Shown piece after piece: positions 43,453-53,400 of a stretch of 64,000 nucleotides of DNA. This DNA is from Ruania rhizosphaerae. Lineage in GTDB: Bacteria; Actinomycetota; Actinomycetes; Actinomycetales; Beutenbergiaceae. The DNA is taken from NCBI RefSeq assembly GCF_009805705.1, contig NZ_VSMB01000006.1, positions 62,001-126,000 of the forward strand, read 5' to 3'. The first letter of the stretch is position 1. Each line of letters starts with the position of its first letter. The notes under the pieces are model-generated. The model made no database searches. It was not told the DNA's origin and saw nothing but the letters and a program-made list of their open reading frames with translations. The translations under genes were made by a program, and so were the position numbers.

Positions 43453-45168
43453 ATGAGATCGACGGCTGTGGCAGGGGAGGCGGGCGAGGCGCCCGGTGCG
43501 TCTGTGGTGCTGGCTGCGGTTCGGTCGACTCGGTCGGGGCTGAGGTCTGCGGCCACCAGCACCGATCTCGCTGCTCTGGGTAACACCGAGCGCGTGGATC
43601 TCCTGCGGGAGCTGGAGGAGCTGGCCGGGTCGGTCGCGGCGGTGCAGGCGCGGCTGTCGGCAGATCTGGATGCCTCGATCCGTGCGGAGCGGGCAGGGGT
43701 GGGAATCCCACCCGAGCAGCAGGGTGCCGCGGTGGCGGCGCAGGTGGCGCTGGCCCGCCGGGTCTCGCCGGTGCGCGGCAGCCAGTACCTCGGAATGGGC
43801 AAGGCGCTCGTGAACGAGATGCCGCACACGATGGCGGCGCTGGCAGGCGGTGCGCTGAGCGAGTGGCGTGCCACCCTGCTGGTGCGTGAGTCCGCATGTC
43901 TGAGTGTCGAGGACCGGGCGGCATTCGACGCGGAACTGTGTGCTGATCCCGAGCGGTTCGCCGGGTGGGGAGACAAGCGGTTCGTTGCCGAGGCGCGTGC
44001 CCTCACGAATCAGCTGGACCAGGCGGCGTTGGTGCGAAGGGCGGCCAAAGCTGAGGCGGACCGGCGGGTGACGATCCGGCCGGCGCCGGACGTCATGGCT
44101 CAGGTCACTGCCATGGTCCCGGTGGCCCAGGGGGTGGCGGTGCACGCGGCCTTGACCCGCCGTGCCCAGGCGCTCCGTGCTCAGGGCGATGAGCGCAGCA
44201 CTGCCCAGCTCATGGCTGACACGCTGGTGGAACGGGTGACGGGTCAGTCCCGGGCAGACGGGGTACCGATCCAGGTCCACGTGGTGATGAGTGACCGGGC
44301 TCTGCTCGATCAGGCCGATGAGGCCTCGTATGTGAATGGGTACGGCACGGTGCCCTCCCGCTGGGCCCGGGACCTCATCGCGCGGGCGAGTGAGCAGGCG
44401 GGAGAAGAGCAGACGGGGGACGCTGGGGGGAACCAGCCTGCGACAGGGCCGGGGAGCGTGGATCCGGTGGAGGACAGCGGCGATGAACACCAGGGGAGCC
44501 GGCTCGGTGCGTGGATCCGGCGCCTCTTCATCCGGCCCGAGAGTGGAGAACTCGTCGCCATGCAGTCGCGGGCGCGCCGGGCGCCGGCTGGACTGGCGGC
44601 ATTCATCAGAGCCCGCGACCGCACCTGCCGGATGCCATGGTGCGACGCGCCGATCCGCCACATCGACCACGTCACCGAGCACGCGGCCGGCGGGTCGACA
44701 AGCGAGTCGAACCTTCAGGGTCTGTGCGAAGCGTGCAACTACGCCAAATCAGCACGCGGGTGGTCAGCGCGGGCCGAGCACGAACGACGGGACAGCCGCT
44801 CAGAGCGGCCGGATGACGGCGATCTGCCAGCGGTTGCGGCGTGCCGCAGCCATCGGGTGCGCACCACCACGCCGACCGGCCATGTCTACTCCTCCCAACC
44901 ACCCAGGGTGCTGGGACCGCCCCATCCGGCGGGTCATCCGTGGTGGCGGCGCGAGCGGGACGTGCGTGGACCGTTCACGGCCCGTGAGCGTGGACCGACC
45001 ACGCAGGGAGGAATCGACGACGCACGAGTTGTCGACACCGCCATCTGGACCTCGACGGACCGGCACGCTGCCGCGTACGCGCGCGAGCTCGAGGAGGCGT
45101 ACGCCGATGCCGGAGATTCAACGGCTATGGGTGCCGGGCGGATCCGACGAGCGCCCCTGGTGGCGTGA
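43453..45168 (+). CDS. DUF222 / HNH endonuclease-domain protein (13E12 repeat type)
   Basis: 571 residues. The N-terminal DUF222 region (about 40-300) includes ERVDLLRELEELAGSVAAVQARLSADLDASIRAERAGVG and SEWRATLLVRES. The HNH domain near 390-435 reads CRMPWCDAPIRHIDHVTEHAAGGSTSESNLQGLC, with paired Cys and the His-Asn-His triad, then EACNYAKSARGW. Such genes are numerous in actinobacterial genomes (the REP13E12 family of mycobacteria) and are thought to be mobile or domesticated. An acidic Gly-rich linker separates the domains. About 120 C-terminal residues are Arg/Pro-rich and unconserved. Confidence 0.9.
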   Translation: MRSTAVAGEAGEAPGASVVLAAVRSTRSGLRSAATSTDLAALGNTERVDLLRELEELAGSVAAVQARLSADLDASIRAERAGVGIPPEQQGAAVAAQVALARRVSPVRGSQYLGMGKALVNEMPHTMAALAGGALSEWRATLLVRESACLSVEDRAAFDAELCADPERFAGWGDKRFVAEARALTNQLDQAALVRRAAKAEADRRVTIRPAPDVMAQVTAMVPVAQGVAVHAALTRRAQALRAQGDERSTAQLMADTLVERVTGQSRADGVPIQVHVVMSDRALLDQADEASYVNGYGTVPSRWARDLIARASEQAGEEQTGDAGGNQPATGPGSVDPVEDSGDEHQGSRLGAWIRRLFIRPESGELVAMQSRARRAPAGLAAFIRARDRTCRMPWCDAPIRHIDHVTEHAAGGSTSESNLQGLCEACNYAKSARGWSARAEHERRDSRSERPDDGDLPAVAACRSHRVRTTTPTGHVYSSQPPRVLGPPHPAGHPWWRRERDVRGPFTARERGPTTQGGIDDARVVDTAIWTSTDRHAAAYARELEEAYADAGDSTAMGAGRIRRAPLVA

Positions 45169-45267
45169 AGGAACGCCGGCGGACGAGGCCGAGCGGCGAA
45201 CCGGCGTGTCGAGCGGGTCACTCTCCGAGCGGGCACACGTCGTGCGGAGTGCGTGGCTTCCCAGACC

Positions 45268-45765
45268 TCAGTTGTGCCGTAGTACGAGTTCGTCCACCAC
45301 CCGGCCCCGGTCCGGGGCATAGCCGGTCTCGTCGCCCACGAGGTGGAACCCGTTCCGGCGCAGCACCACCACCGCCGCCTCGTTGTGCCGCGGCACCCGG
45401 GCGATCACGGGGCGGTGCGGGATTTCCTGCAGGAAGGCGCCGAGGGCTCGCGTGGTGATCCCGCGCCCCCAGTAGGCCCGGTCGATCCAGAAGGAGACGC
45501 GGTGCTCATCCGACTCCGGGCGGCCGCGGATATGACCCACCACGCGGCGCTCGTCATCGTCGTCGATCTCGATCGTGCGCACATCGGCGGTCTCGTCCGC
45601 GCGCAGGTGGCGCCAGTGAGCGTTGAACGCTTGCCGTTCGTTCGGGTCCTCGAAGGTGTCGCCGGCGAGGGAGGCTGCCTCGGGGTCGCGGAGCTGGGTG
45701 AAGAACGCGTCGAGGTCTGCGTCTTCGACCGGACGCACGTTCACCGTGATCTGGCCCTCACTCAT
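45268..45765 (-). CDS. GNAT family N-acetyltransferase
   Basis: 165 residues of the RimJ/RimL-like GNAT type: VNVRPVEDADLDAFF at the start, RRVVGHIRGRPESDEHRVSFWIDRAYWGRGITTRALGAFL as the acetyl-CoA-binding A motif (RGxxxx), and HNEAAVVVLRRNGFHLVGDE as the B motif. Substrate unknown. The ATG at 45765 follows GGGAGG. Convergent with the HNH gene. Confidence 0.92.
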   Translation of the reverse strand: MSEGQITVNVRPVEDADLDAFFTQLRDPEAASLAGDTFEDPNERQAFNAHWRHLRADETADVRTIEIDDDDERRVVGHIRGRPESDEHRVSFWIDRAYWGRGITTRALGAFLQEIPHRPVIARVPRHNEAAVVVLRRNGFHLVGDETGYAPDRGRVVDELVLRHN

Positions 45766-45869
45766 CGGGTCACCTCCCGGGCTCCATGGTAGGCGGGTGT
45801 GATCTCTGTCACCAGGGCAAGTCCGCGGGCGGCACGCGACGGGCGCTCGGCCTCCGGCGTGCCGGAACG

Positions 45870-47099
45870 TCACTGCTCGGAGATCGCCCGGACGACGCTC
45901 ACGGCTTCTCGTGCGATCTCCCACTCCTCGTTGGTCGGCACCACGAGTACGGTCACGGGCGAGTCGAGTGCGGAGATGGGCGTGATGACGCCTCGCTCGA
46001 GCGAGGCGTTGGCCACCGGGTCGAGCACGATTCCCAGGTTCTCCAGATCGCGCAGCGCGCCGGCGCGCACGGGGGCGCTGTTCTCGCCGACACCTGCCGT
46101 GAACACCACCGCGTCCACCCGGCCCAGCACGGCCGTGTACGCGCCGATGTACTTACGCAGCCGGTAGCAATAGACGTCGAGTGCGAGCTGGGCGTCGTCG
46201 TCGCCGCTCTCGGCAGCGTCCACGACATCGCGCATGTCGTTGCTGCCGGCGAGCCCCAGCAGTCCCGAGCGCCGGTTCATCACCGTGTCGATCTCGTCGA
46301 TGCTCATCCCCGCGGTGCGGGCGAGGTGGAACACCACCGCAGGATCGATGTCCCCGGTGCGGGTGCCCATCACCAGGCCTTCCAGCGGTGTCAGCCCCAT
46401 CGAGGTGTCGACCGACCGTCCGTTCGCCACCGCCGTGACCGAGGCGCCGTTGCCGAGGTGGAAGATGATCAGGTTCGCCGCCTCCGGCGCCAACCCGAGC
46501 TCACGGGCAGCGGTGCGCGCCACGTACTGATGTGAGGTGCCGTGCGCCCCGTACCGGCGCACGCGGTGAGCCTGGGCGATCTCCCGGTCGAGGGCGTAGG
46601 TGGCGGCGTGGGCGGGCATGGTGCGGTGGAAGGCGGTGTCGAAGACCGCCACCTGGGGAAGGTCGCCGAAAGTGGCCTGCGCAGCCCGGATCCCGGCCAG
46701 GTTGGGAGGGTTGTGCAGCGGTGCCAGGTCCGAGACGTCCTCGATCGCCGCGACCACCTCGGCGTCGATGCGCACCGAGGCGCTGAACTCCGGTCCTCCC
46801 TGCACCACACGGTGCCCGACGGCCATCAGATTGGCGCTCGCGAGCTCGGGGCCGAACGCCTCGAACGATTCCCGCATGGCCGCCATCGCCGCACCATGAT
46901 CGGGTAGCGGCAACTCGCGTTCGTGCACGTCCTCGCCCACCTCATGGCGCAGGTGCCCCTCGGCACCGGCTTGCCCCACCCGCTCCGCCAACCCTGAGGC
47001 GAGCGCCTCACCGGAGGCGGCATCCACCACCTGGTACTTGAGCGAGGAGGAGCCGGCGTTGATGACCAGGACGTGCTGCGCCGTCCTGGGCTCGCCCAC
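45870..47099 (-). CDS. ackA: Acetate kinase
   Basis: Converts acetyl phosphate and ADP to acetate and ATP; 409 residues. VLVINAGSSSLKYQVVD and the catalytic-region phrases GHRVVQGG, FDTAFHRTMP, YGAHGTSHQYVA, IIFHLGNGASVTAV and FTAGVGENSAPVR are diagnostic. The GTG at 47099 is 8 bp after the pta stop and has GAGGGGGG upstream, so it is translated from the pta-ackA message. Confidence 0.97.
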   Translation of the reverse strand: MGEPRTAQHVLVINAGSSSLKYQVVDAASGEALASGLAERVGQAGAEGHLRHEVGEDVHERELPLPDHGAAMAAMRESFEAFGPELASANLMAVGHRVVQGGPEFSASVRIDAEVVAAIEDVSDLAPLHNPPNLAGIRAAQATFGDLPQVAVFDTAFHRTMPAHAATYALDREIAQAHRVRRYGAHGTSHQYVARTAARELGLAPEAANLIIFHLGNGASVTAVANGRSVDTSMGLTPLEGLVMGTRTGDIDPAVVFHLARTAGMSIDEIDTVMNRRSGLLGLAGSNDMRDVVDAAESGDDDAQLALDVYCYRLRKYIGAYTAVLGRVDAVVFTAGVGENSAPVRAGALRDLENLGIVLDPVANASLERGVITPISALDSPVTVLVVPTNEEWEIAREAVSVVRAISEQ

Positions 47100-47107
47100 G
47101 GCCCCCC

Positions 47108-49174
47108 TCACCCTTCCTCGCCCTGTGCCTGGACGGCGGTGATCGCCACCGTGTTCACGATGTCCTGCACGAGTGCGCCCCGGGAGAGGTCGTTGACCGG
47201 CTTGCGCAGACCTTGCAGCACCGGCCCGACGGCAACCGCACCGGCACTGCGCTGAACCGCCTTGTAGGTGTTGTTGCCGGTGTTCAGATCCGGGAAGATC
47301 AGCACCGTGGCGCGCCCGGCCACGTCCGAGCCGGGCATCTTCGTGCTCGCCGTGGTGGGGTCCACGGCGGCGTCGTACTGGATCGGTCCCTCGACCACCA
47401 GGTCGGGCCGTCGCCGGCGCACCTCGGCCGTCGCGGCCCGCACCTTGTCCACATCGGCGCCGCTTCCGGACTCGCCCGTGGAGTAGGAGAGCATCGCGAT
47501 CCGCGGCTCCACCCCGAACTGTGCCGCGGTCGCCGCCGAGGAGATCGCGATATCGGCCAGCTGCCCGGCGTCGGGATCCGGGTTCACGGCGCAGTCGCCG
47601 TACACGAGCACCCTGTCGGTCAGGCACATGAAGAACACCGAGCTGACGATCGAGACCCCCTCAGCGGTCTTGATCGTCTCGAAGGACGGCTTGATCGTGT
47701 GCGCCGTGGTGTGGCGGGCGCCGGAGACCATGCCATCGGCGAGGCCCTCGTAGACCATGAGGGTGCCGAAATAGGACACGTCGGTGACGATCTCGCGGGC
47801 GCGTTCGACCGTCATGCCCTTGTGCTCGCGCAGCCCGGCGTAGGTGCGGGCGAACCGTTCCCGCAGCTCGGGATCCTTCGGGGAGAGCACACGAGCCGCC
47901 GTCAGGTCCAGGCCCAGCTCACTGGCCCGGGCGCGGATGGTGGCCTCGTCGCCGAGCAGAGTGAGGGCCGCCACCTCGCGCGCCAGCAGCGTGCTCGCCG
48001 CCCGCAGGATCCGGTCGTCCTCTCCCTCGGGCAGCACCACGTGCTTGCGGCCGGCGCGGGCGCGTTCGAGCAGCTCATGCTCGAACATCAGGGGCGTCAC
48101 CACCGTGCTGCGGGGGATGTCGACGGCGTCCATCAGCCGCTCTGAGTCGATCGCTTGCTCGAACGTGGACCGGGCGAGGTCGAGCTTGCGCTGGGAACCG
48201 GTAGAGAGCAGCCCCGGTGTCCGGGCGGCGCGGCTGGCGGCTTCGAACGTGCCCAGATCGGTGGTGATGATCGGCAGCCGTTGACGCAGACCGTCCATCA
48301 ACCGGGTGGTCTGTTCCGACGGAGCGAAGCCGCCATTGAGGATCAGCGCCGCCAGCGACGGGAAGTTCTCGGCGGCGTGTGCCGCGACGAGCGCGAGGAT
48401 CACCTCGGACCGGTCACCTGGCACGATCACCACGGCACCGTCGGAGAGGCGCTGGAGGATGTGCTCCATCGTCATGCCGCCGACGATCAGTTCCTCGGCC
48501 TCGCGGTCGAGCAGTTCATCGTCTCCTGTGATGAGCGTGCCGCCGGTCGCCTGCATCAGATCCCGCACACTCGGCGCTGCCAGCAGCGGCACGTCCGGCA
48601 TGACCCACGCCGGCACCGGCAGGTCAGCCAGGTCCGCCCTGATCTCCGCGCTGTTCTCCGGCCGGGCTCGGTTCGCGACCACCGCCACCAGCGAGGCGTG
48701 CGCTCCGGCCAGCTCAGCCGCCGAGACGTCCACCATCTGGCGCACATCGCTGGCCTCGCGATCGACTGCGGAGACCACGAGGACGACCGCCGAACCGAGG
48801 TTCGCGGCCACGCGGGCGTTGAACGCCAGCTCGGTCGGCCCGGCGACATCGGTGTAGTCCGAGCCCACGATCACGACGGCGTCACACCGGTCGGCCACGT
48901 GGTGGTAGCGCTGCACGATGGTCGCCAGGGCGCCGTCGGGGTCGGCGTGCACGTCGTCGTAGGAGACGCCGACGCAGTCGTCGTAGCTGAGGTCGACCCC
49001 GTCGTGGGCGAGGAGGAGCTCGACGACTGAGTCCTTGTCGGCATCGCCCCGGGTGATCGGACGGAACACCCCGACCCGGCCGACTCGCCGGACGAAGGAC
49101 TCCAGCAGCCCGAGAGCGACCGAGGACTTCCCGGTATGTCCCTCGGGCGACGTCACGTAGACACTGGTCACCAT
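47108..49174 (-). CDS. pta: Phosphate acetyltransferase (long form with BioD-like and DRTGG domains)
   Basis: Interconverts acetyl-CoA and acetyl phosphate; 688 residues. The N-terminal third is a BioD-like P-loop domain (VYVTSPEGHTGKSSVALGLLES). A DRTGG domain follows in the middle. The C-terminal catalytic PTA_PTB domain begins near HELLERARAGRKHVVLPEGEDDRILRA and has SYSTGESGSGADVDKV and FPDLNTGNNTYKAVQRSAGA. The long form is allosterically controlled in other bacteria. Divergent from the SURF1 gene; first gene of pta-ackA. Confidence 0.96.
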   Translation of the reverse strand: MVTSVYVTSPEGHTGKSSVALGLLESFVRRVGRVGVFRPITRGDADKDSVVELLLAHDGVDLSYDDCVGVSYDDVHADPDGALATIVQRYHHVADRCDAVVIVGSDYTDVAGPTELAFNARVAANLGSAVVLVVSAVDREASDVRQMVDVSAAELAGAHASLVAVVANRARPENSAEIRADLADLPVPAWVMPDVPLLAAPSVRDLMQATGGTLITGDDELLDREAEELIVGGMTMEHILQRLSDGAVVIVPGDRSEVILALVAAHAAENFPSLAALILNGGFAPSEQTTRLMDGLRQRLPIITTDLGTFEAASRAARTPGLLSTGSQRKLDLARSTFEQAIDSERLMDAVDIPRSTVVTPLMFEHELLERARAGRKHVVLPEGEDDRILRAASTLLAREVAALTLLGDEATIRARASELGLDLTAARVLSPKDPELRERFARTYAGLREHKGMTVERAREIVTDVSYFGTLMVYEGLADGMVSGARHTTAHTIKPSFETIKTAEGVSIVSSVFFMCLTDRVLVYGDCAVNPDPDAGQLADIAISSAATAAQFGVEPRIAMLSYSTGESGSGADVDKVRAATAEVRRRRPDLVVEGPIQYDAAVDPTTASTKMPGSDVAGRATVLIFPDLNTGNNTYKAVQRSAGAVAVGPVLQGLRKPVNDLSRGALVQDIVNTVAITAVQAQGEEG

Positions 49175-49269
49175 GAGCCGCTCGTCTCCTGTCTGCTGAA
49201 CCCCGCTCGTCCCCGCACACGCTACCGGCGCGGGCGGCCTGCGGGGCAGGGCCTTTTGTCCCGGGTGCA

Positions 49270-49300
49270 CACCGGGGCACCGTGCCCCGGTGCGTATTCT
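49270..49300. promoter_or_regulatory. 23-bp palindrome and -10 box upstream of the SURF1 gene
   Basis: CACCGGGGCAC and GTGCCCCGGTG are perfect 11-bp arms around one C (49270-49292). TATTCT (49295-49300) follows at once and lies 6 nt before the GTG of the SURF1 gene. The dyad covers the -35 to -10 space, so it reads as an operator in the divergent pta/SURF1 spacer. Its regulator is unknown. Confidence 0.6.
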
Positions 49301-49306
49301 GGACAG

Positions 49307-50107
49307 GTGAGTGGGAGTGAACGCGCCGGTGGGCTGGCGGACTGGATCCGGGCAGCGACCCGTCCGCGACTGTTGGGGATCCTGCTGATCCTGCTCGCCG
49401 GGGCCGCGCTGTGCATCCGCCTGGGTGCCTGGCAGTTGGACCGCGCTCAGATCCGGGGCAACCAGGAAGCCGAGGTGGCCGCCTCGGCCCGCGAGAACGG
49501 ACCGGCGCTGCCGCTGGCGGACGTCCTGGGGCCGGGGGAGGGGCTGACGCAGGAACAGCTCGGCCAGCGGGTCGAGGTTGCCGGCGAGTGGGAGCCGGAC
49601 CTGCAGGTCTTCGTGGAGGGCCGCGGGTACGAAGGCGAGCTCGGCTACTACGTGCTTTCGGCGCTTCGCGTGAGCGAGGACGACGCGCTGCTGCCGGTGG
49701 TGCGCGGATGGGTGCCCAGCACCGACGAGGCGGCGCTCGCGGTTTCCCCGGGTGAAGTCGAGGTGATCGGCTTCCTCGCCGGTCCGGAACATGCTGAACG
49801 GGGTATCGACCCTTCAGCCGGCACCGGCGCGATGGTGGAGTCGGTGAGCCCGGCTCAGCTGGTGAACTTCTGGAACGAGCCCACCTACGCGGTGCCGGTG
49901 CGGCTCGCGGAGATGCAGCCGGCCGGGCCTGCGGCCGCGACCGTGCCGACCCCGATCGGCCCGCCCGAGATTCCCGACGGCGGCCTGAACGTCCGCAATC
50001 TGGCGTATGCGGCGGAGTGGTGGATCTTCGGGGGGTTCGCGCTGGTGCTGTGGTGGCGGATGGTGCGGGATGAGGTGCGTCACCTGCGGCAGGAGCGGGT
50101 GGGGTGA
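49307..50107 (+). CDS. SURF1-like cytochrome oxidase biogenesis protein
   Basis: 266 residues with the SURF1 layout: an N-terminal helix (LLGILLILLAGAALCIRLGAWQLDRAQIRGN, where GxWQLxR is the family mark), an extracytoplasmic domain with VEVAGEWEPDLQVFVEGRGY and LPVVRGWVPS, and a C-terminal helix (NLAYAAEWWIFGGFALVLWWRMVRDE, the family's NxxYxxxWxxF motif). It is thought to help insert haem into cytochrome c oxidase. The GTG at 49307 appears leaderless. Confidence 0.9.
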   Translation: MSGSERAGGLADWIRAATRPRLLGILLILLAGAALCIRLGAWQLDRAQIRGNQEAEVAASARENGPALPLADVLGPGEGLTQEQLGQRVEVAGEWEPDLQVFVEGRGYEGELGYYVLSALRVSEDDALLPVVRGWVPSTDEAALAVSPGEVEVIGFLAGPEHAERGIDPSAGTGAMVESVSPAQLVNFWNEPTYAVPVRLAEMQPAGPAAATVPTPIGPPEIPDGGLNVRNLAYAAEWWIFGGFALVLWWRMVRDEVRHLRQERVG

Positions 50108-50143
50108 GGGTGCTCTAGTGACGCCACAGAACGCTCCCTCACC
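50103..50143 (+). terminator. Possible terminator at the SURF1 stop codon
   Basis: GGTGAGGG (50103-50110, including the stop) pairs with CCCTCACC (50136-50143). The loop is 25 nt with two further inner pairs. It is a weak candidate. Confidence 0.35.
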
Positions 50144-50439
50144 GGTGAGTGTTGCGGACAGGTCGTGCGGGACGATGGCGTCCTTGCCCGGGGCCGGTTA
50201 CTGGTCTGGTGCGCCAGTCGTGGTCAGGGTTCGGCTTACGAGACGGTTCGGTGGGGTGCGGGCTCAATTCCTCCGTACTTGCGGATCCGGAGCGTGGCCG
50301 GACCGTCTGTCCCGCTGGAGTCGAACGCACCGGATATGGTCGAGCACCAGGCTCGGTGGCGGCAGCAGGCCATCGCCGTGAGTGGCCGCGCTTGATCTGG
50401 AATCGAAGGGTGTGGCGTGACAGGAACAGGTTCGTAGAC
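50144..50439. other. Gene-poor left flank of the accessory island
   Basis: About 300 bp without a supportable gene. Open frames here are short, overlap one another and lack ribosome-binding sites. It must hold the promoter of the HNH-NACHT gene, but no clear boxes were found. No integrase or attachment-site duplication with the right flank was seen. Confidence 0.5.
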
Positions 50440-53400
50440 GTGGCAATCACTCCGCAGACCAGCAAGGTCCTGTTCTCCCGCGCGCGTGACCTGTGCGCCT
50501 ATCCGGCTTGCCATGTCCGGCTCACGTCGGATCAGGTCAATGTCGCTACTGGTGAGTCCAACGCCATCGTCCTGGGAGAACAGGCGCATATTCGGTCGCC
50601 CCGGCCGGATGGCCCTAGGTACGACGTGGATTACCCCTCGGAGAAGCTCGACAGCCCTGAGAACGTGATCCTCTTGTGCCCGACCCATCACCGGATGATC
50701 GATAAGGATGGTGGCTCGGGATACTCGGTCGACGAGCTCGTGGAGATGAAGCGCCACCACGAGGGGCAACAGCAGCGGCGCTCACGTCTTGAGCAAGTGG
50801 TCATGGCGTATCTGGGCGACCGGTACGCCGCAGACGACGCGATCCAGTTCCAGCAGGTCGATCTCAACGCACCGTCCGTCGACGCGCTGTTCGTCGACGT
50901 CCCCTTCTCCTGCCGACGAGACTCTCCGCGGGCGGACTTCATTGGCCTGGTGGTGGCCGAGGCTCCGCCTGATCAGGAGGCTCTCGAAGGTGCGGCAGAC
51001 CTCGCGGTTGCCGGTGCAGCGCAGGCGCTGCTGCACCCGCAGTGGGCTGGGAATGCTCTCATCGTTGGCGGACCAGGCCAGGGAAAGTCGACGCTGCTGC
51101 AGTATCTCTGCCAGTTCCATCGAGCCAAGCGCCTCGGGCACGACACCTACACGGGTGAGGCGCAGTCGTTGGTGCGAGTGACCGCGACTCCCAGAGTCCC
51201 AATCCGGATCGACCTGAGGAAGTACGCGCAGTGGGCGTACTCGGCACGCGGGGAGAGTAACGGCCGGACCAAGAAGAAGAGGAAGCGGGGAACGGCCAAG
51301 ACCGACCCGCGTACCCTTGAGCAGTACATTGCTGCCGATATCGCTATGAGGAGCGGCGGCCATGAGTTCAGCGTGGCGGACCTAGCCGTCCTTGTCGCCA
51401 CCGACGCTGTCTTGATCGCCTTCGATGGTCTCGACGAGGTTGCCAACCCGTCCCACAGGGATCTCGTGGGAGCCGAGATCGTGCAGGCTGAGGCCCGGCT
51501 CCGGTCGGATGCAGCTGACCTCGTCGTCCTGGTCGCCACGCGACCTGGTGGCACGACCTCTCGTCTGTGGTCCGCCGCTGAGTTCCCCAGATTTGACCTG
51601 CGCAGGCTGTCCCAAGGGCTCAGGCTGCAGTACCTGCAGCGGTGGTGCGCGGTGAGTCAGCTGAGCCCCGACCAGACGGATCGGCTCCAGCGGACGTTCC
51701 TCGAGCACCAGCACGTGGTCCACATCCGCGAGCTTGCCTCACAACCGATGCAGCTGGCGATCCTTCTCCATCTTCTCTACCGACGGCAGCTCCTCCCGCA
51801 ACAGCGCACCGAGCTGTACCGGGAGTACCTGATGACGTTCCTCGACCGTGAGCAGACCGAAGGCAAGGAGCCGTTGCTCGCCGAGCGGCGCCCCGTCATC
51901 GAGGAGGTGCACGCATACCTCGGATGGCTGCTCCAGAGCCTTGCCGAAAGCCGAACGACCGCCGGGTCGATCGCACGCGATGCCCTGAGGACAGAACTGC
52001 GGGCGCACTTCGAGGACGACGAGGACGGACAAAGGCTCGCTCGGGAGCTGTTCTCGGCGTTCGTGTCCCGCGTCCTCTGTCTCGTCGAGCGCGATCCAGG
52101 TTACTTCCAGTTCGAGGTCCAGTCCCTCAGGGAGTATTTCGCCGCGCTGCACATCTTCGACAACGCCCCGCCGAGGGGCGTCGGGAACACGCGCGACGAC
52201 TGCCTCAACGAACTCCTCATCCGGCCGTACTGGTCCAACGTCTGCAGGTTCTTTGTCGGCATGCTTTCCAAGGGCGAGGTCCGCGCTCTTGTGGCGAACC
52301 TGCGCAATGCGCAGCAGCGCGTCCCCGGGCTGCCTATGGTGCGCTCTGCTGCAGCGCTCTTTCTCGACGACCGCATCTATGAGGTCCAGCCGTCGTCGAC
52401 TATCCGTGAGGTCGTCGACCTCATCCTCGAGGGACCCGGTGTTGTGCTGGCCGAGGACGGCCTTCTTGACACCAGCGGCGCGGCCCTTGCCCTGAGTGAG
52501 AAGGCCGGCAGATCGCAGGCGGTCGATCACCTCATGGAACGCATGATGGTCGAGACCGACCCTGGTGTTCGACGTTCGGCTGCGGCCAGCTTGCTCCGGC
52601 ACGTAGGCGACGAGGTCGACCTCGCTGGCTGGTGGTGGGGTGAACACCGGAGCGATGCAACGTGGATCGAGAGCGCCGCAGACCTCTTCCTGTTCGCTGA
52701 GGTTCGCACTGACCAACGTCGGCCGCTCTGCGACGCGATCCGCGGGTACACCTCGGACACCACGTGGGCGACTGAACTTCTTGTGCGCGGAGGGTATGTC
52801 GATGGCGACGACCGCCTGCTCGCCGTTGTCGTGGACGAGTTGAACGACGGGGCTTGGGGTGCCGTTCACGACCTGGGTGACGGCGACCTTGGCAAGATCA
52901 TCAGCGCCGCGGCTGGTGCGCTCGCTCGGGTGCGACGCAAGCCCGCTCTGGGCGAGCGCACCCGACGGGCCCGGACCCGCCAGCGGACAGGCAGCAACGT
53001 TTCGGTCGTTTTGGGAGCCGGCGACACCGTTCCTGCCGTGCCGCCTGACGCGTCGTCGTCAGGCGAATGGAGCGAGAGGCTGGCACGCATCTCGTCGGCC
53101 TGGGGCGACGGATGGGTGCTCTGGCAGGCGGTTGCGACGACACCGCGCGAGATCGACTTGAACGCGATGGCAGTCGTCATTTCCGCGCGAGACGCCGTCC
53201 TCGCACGGGTGCTCAACCGGGTCGCGGACCTCCGTCAACATCTTGACGACCCCGGGTGGTGGACTGACTGGCACGGCTCCTGCTCGTCCGAGAAGGAGCG
53301 CCGCTTCTGGGGCGCCTGCATGATCGCCTCAGCGCGCAGCTCCGTCATCGTCGCCCTCAGTGACCAGCTCGGCTCGGCCGTCGATGCGATGGCTCCTAAG

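Noticed and set aside
43251-44006. Upstream extension of the pepN reading frame by 252 codons
   Set aside because: The extension overlaps the divergent DUF222-HNH gene, is Ser/Arg/Ala-rich and has no M1 peptidase similarity; MPGTNLTRDE is the family start.
50149-50439. Upstream extension of the HNH-NACHT reading frame
   Set aside because: Codons before the GTG at 50440 give Arg/Gly/Trp-rich sequence without similarity; the HNH module begins right after 50440.
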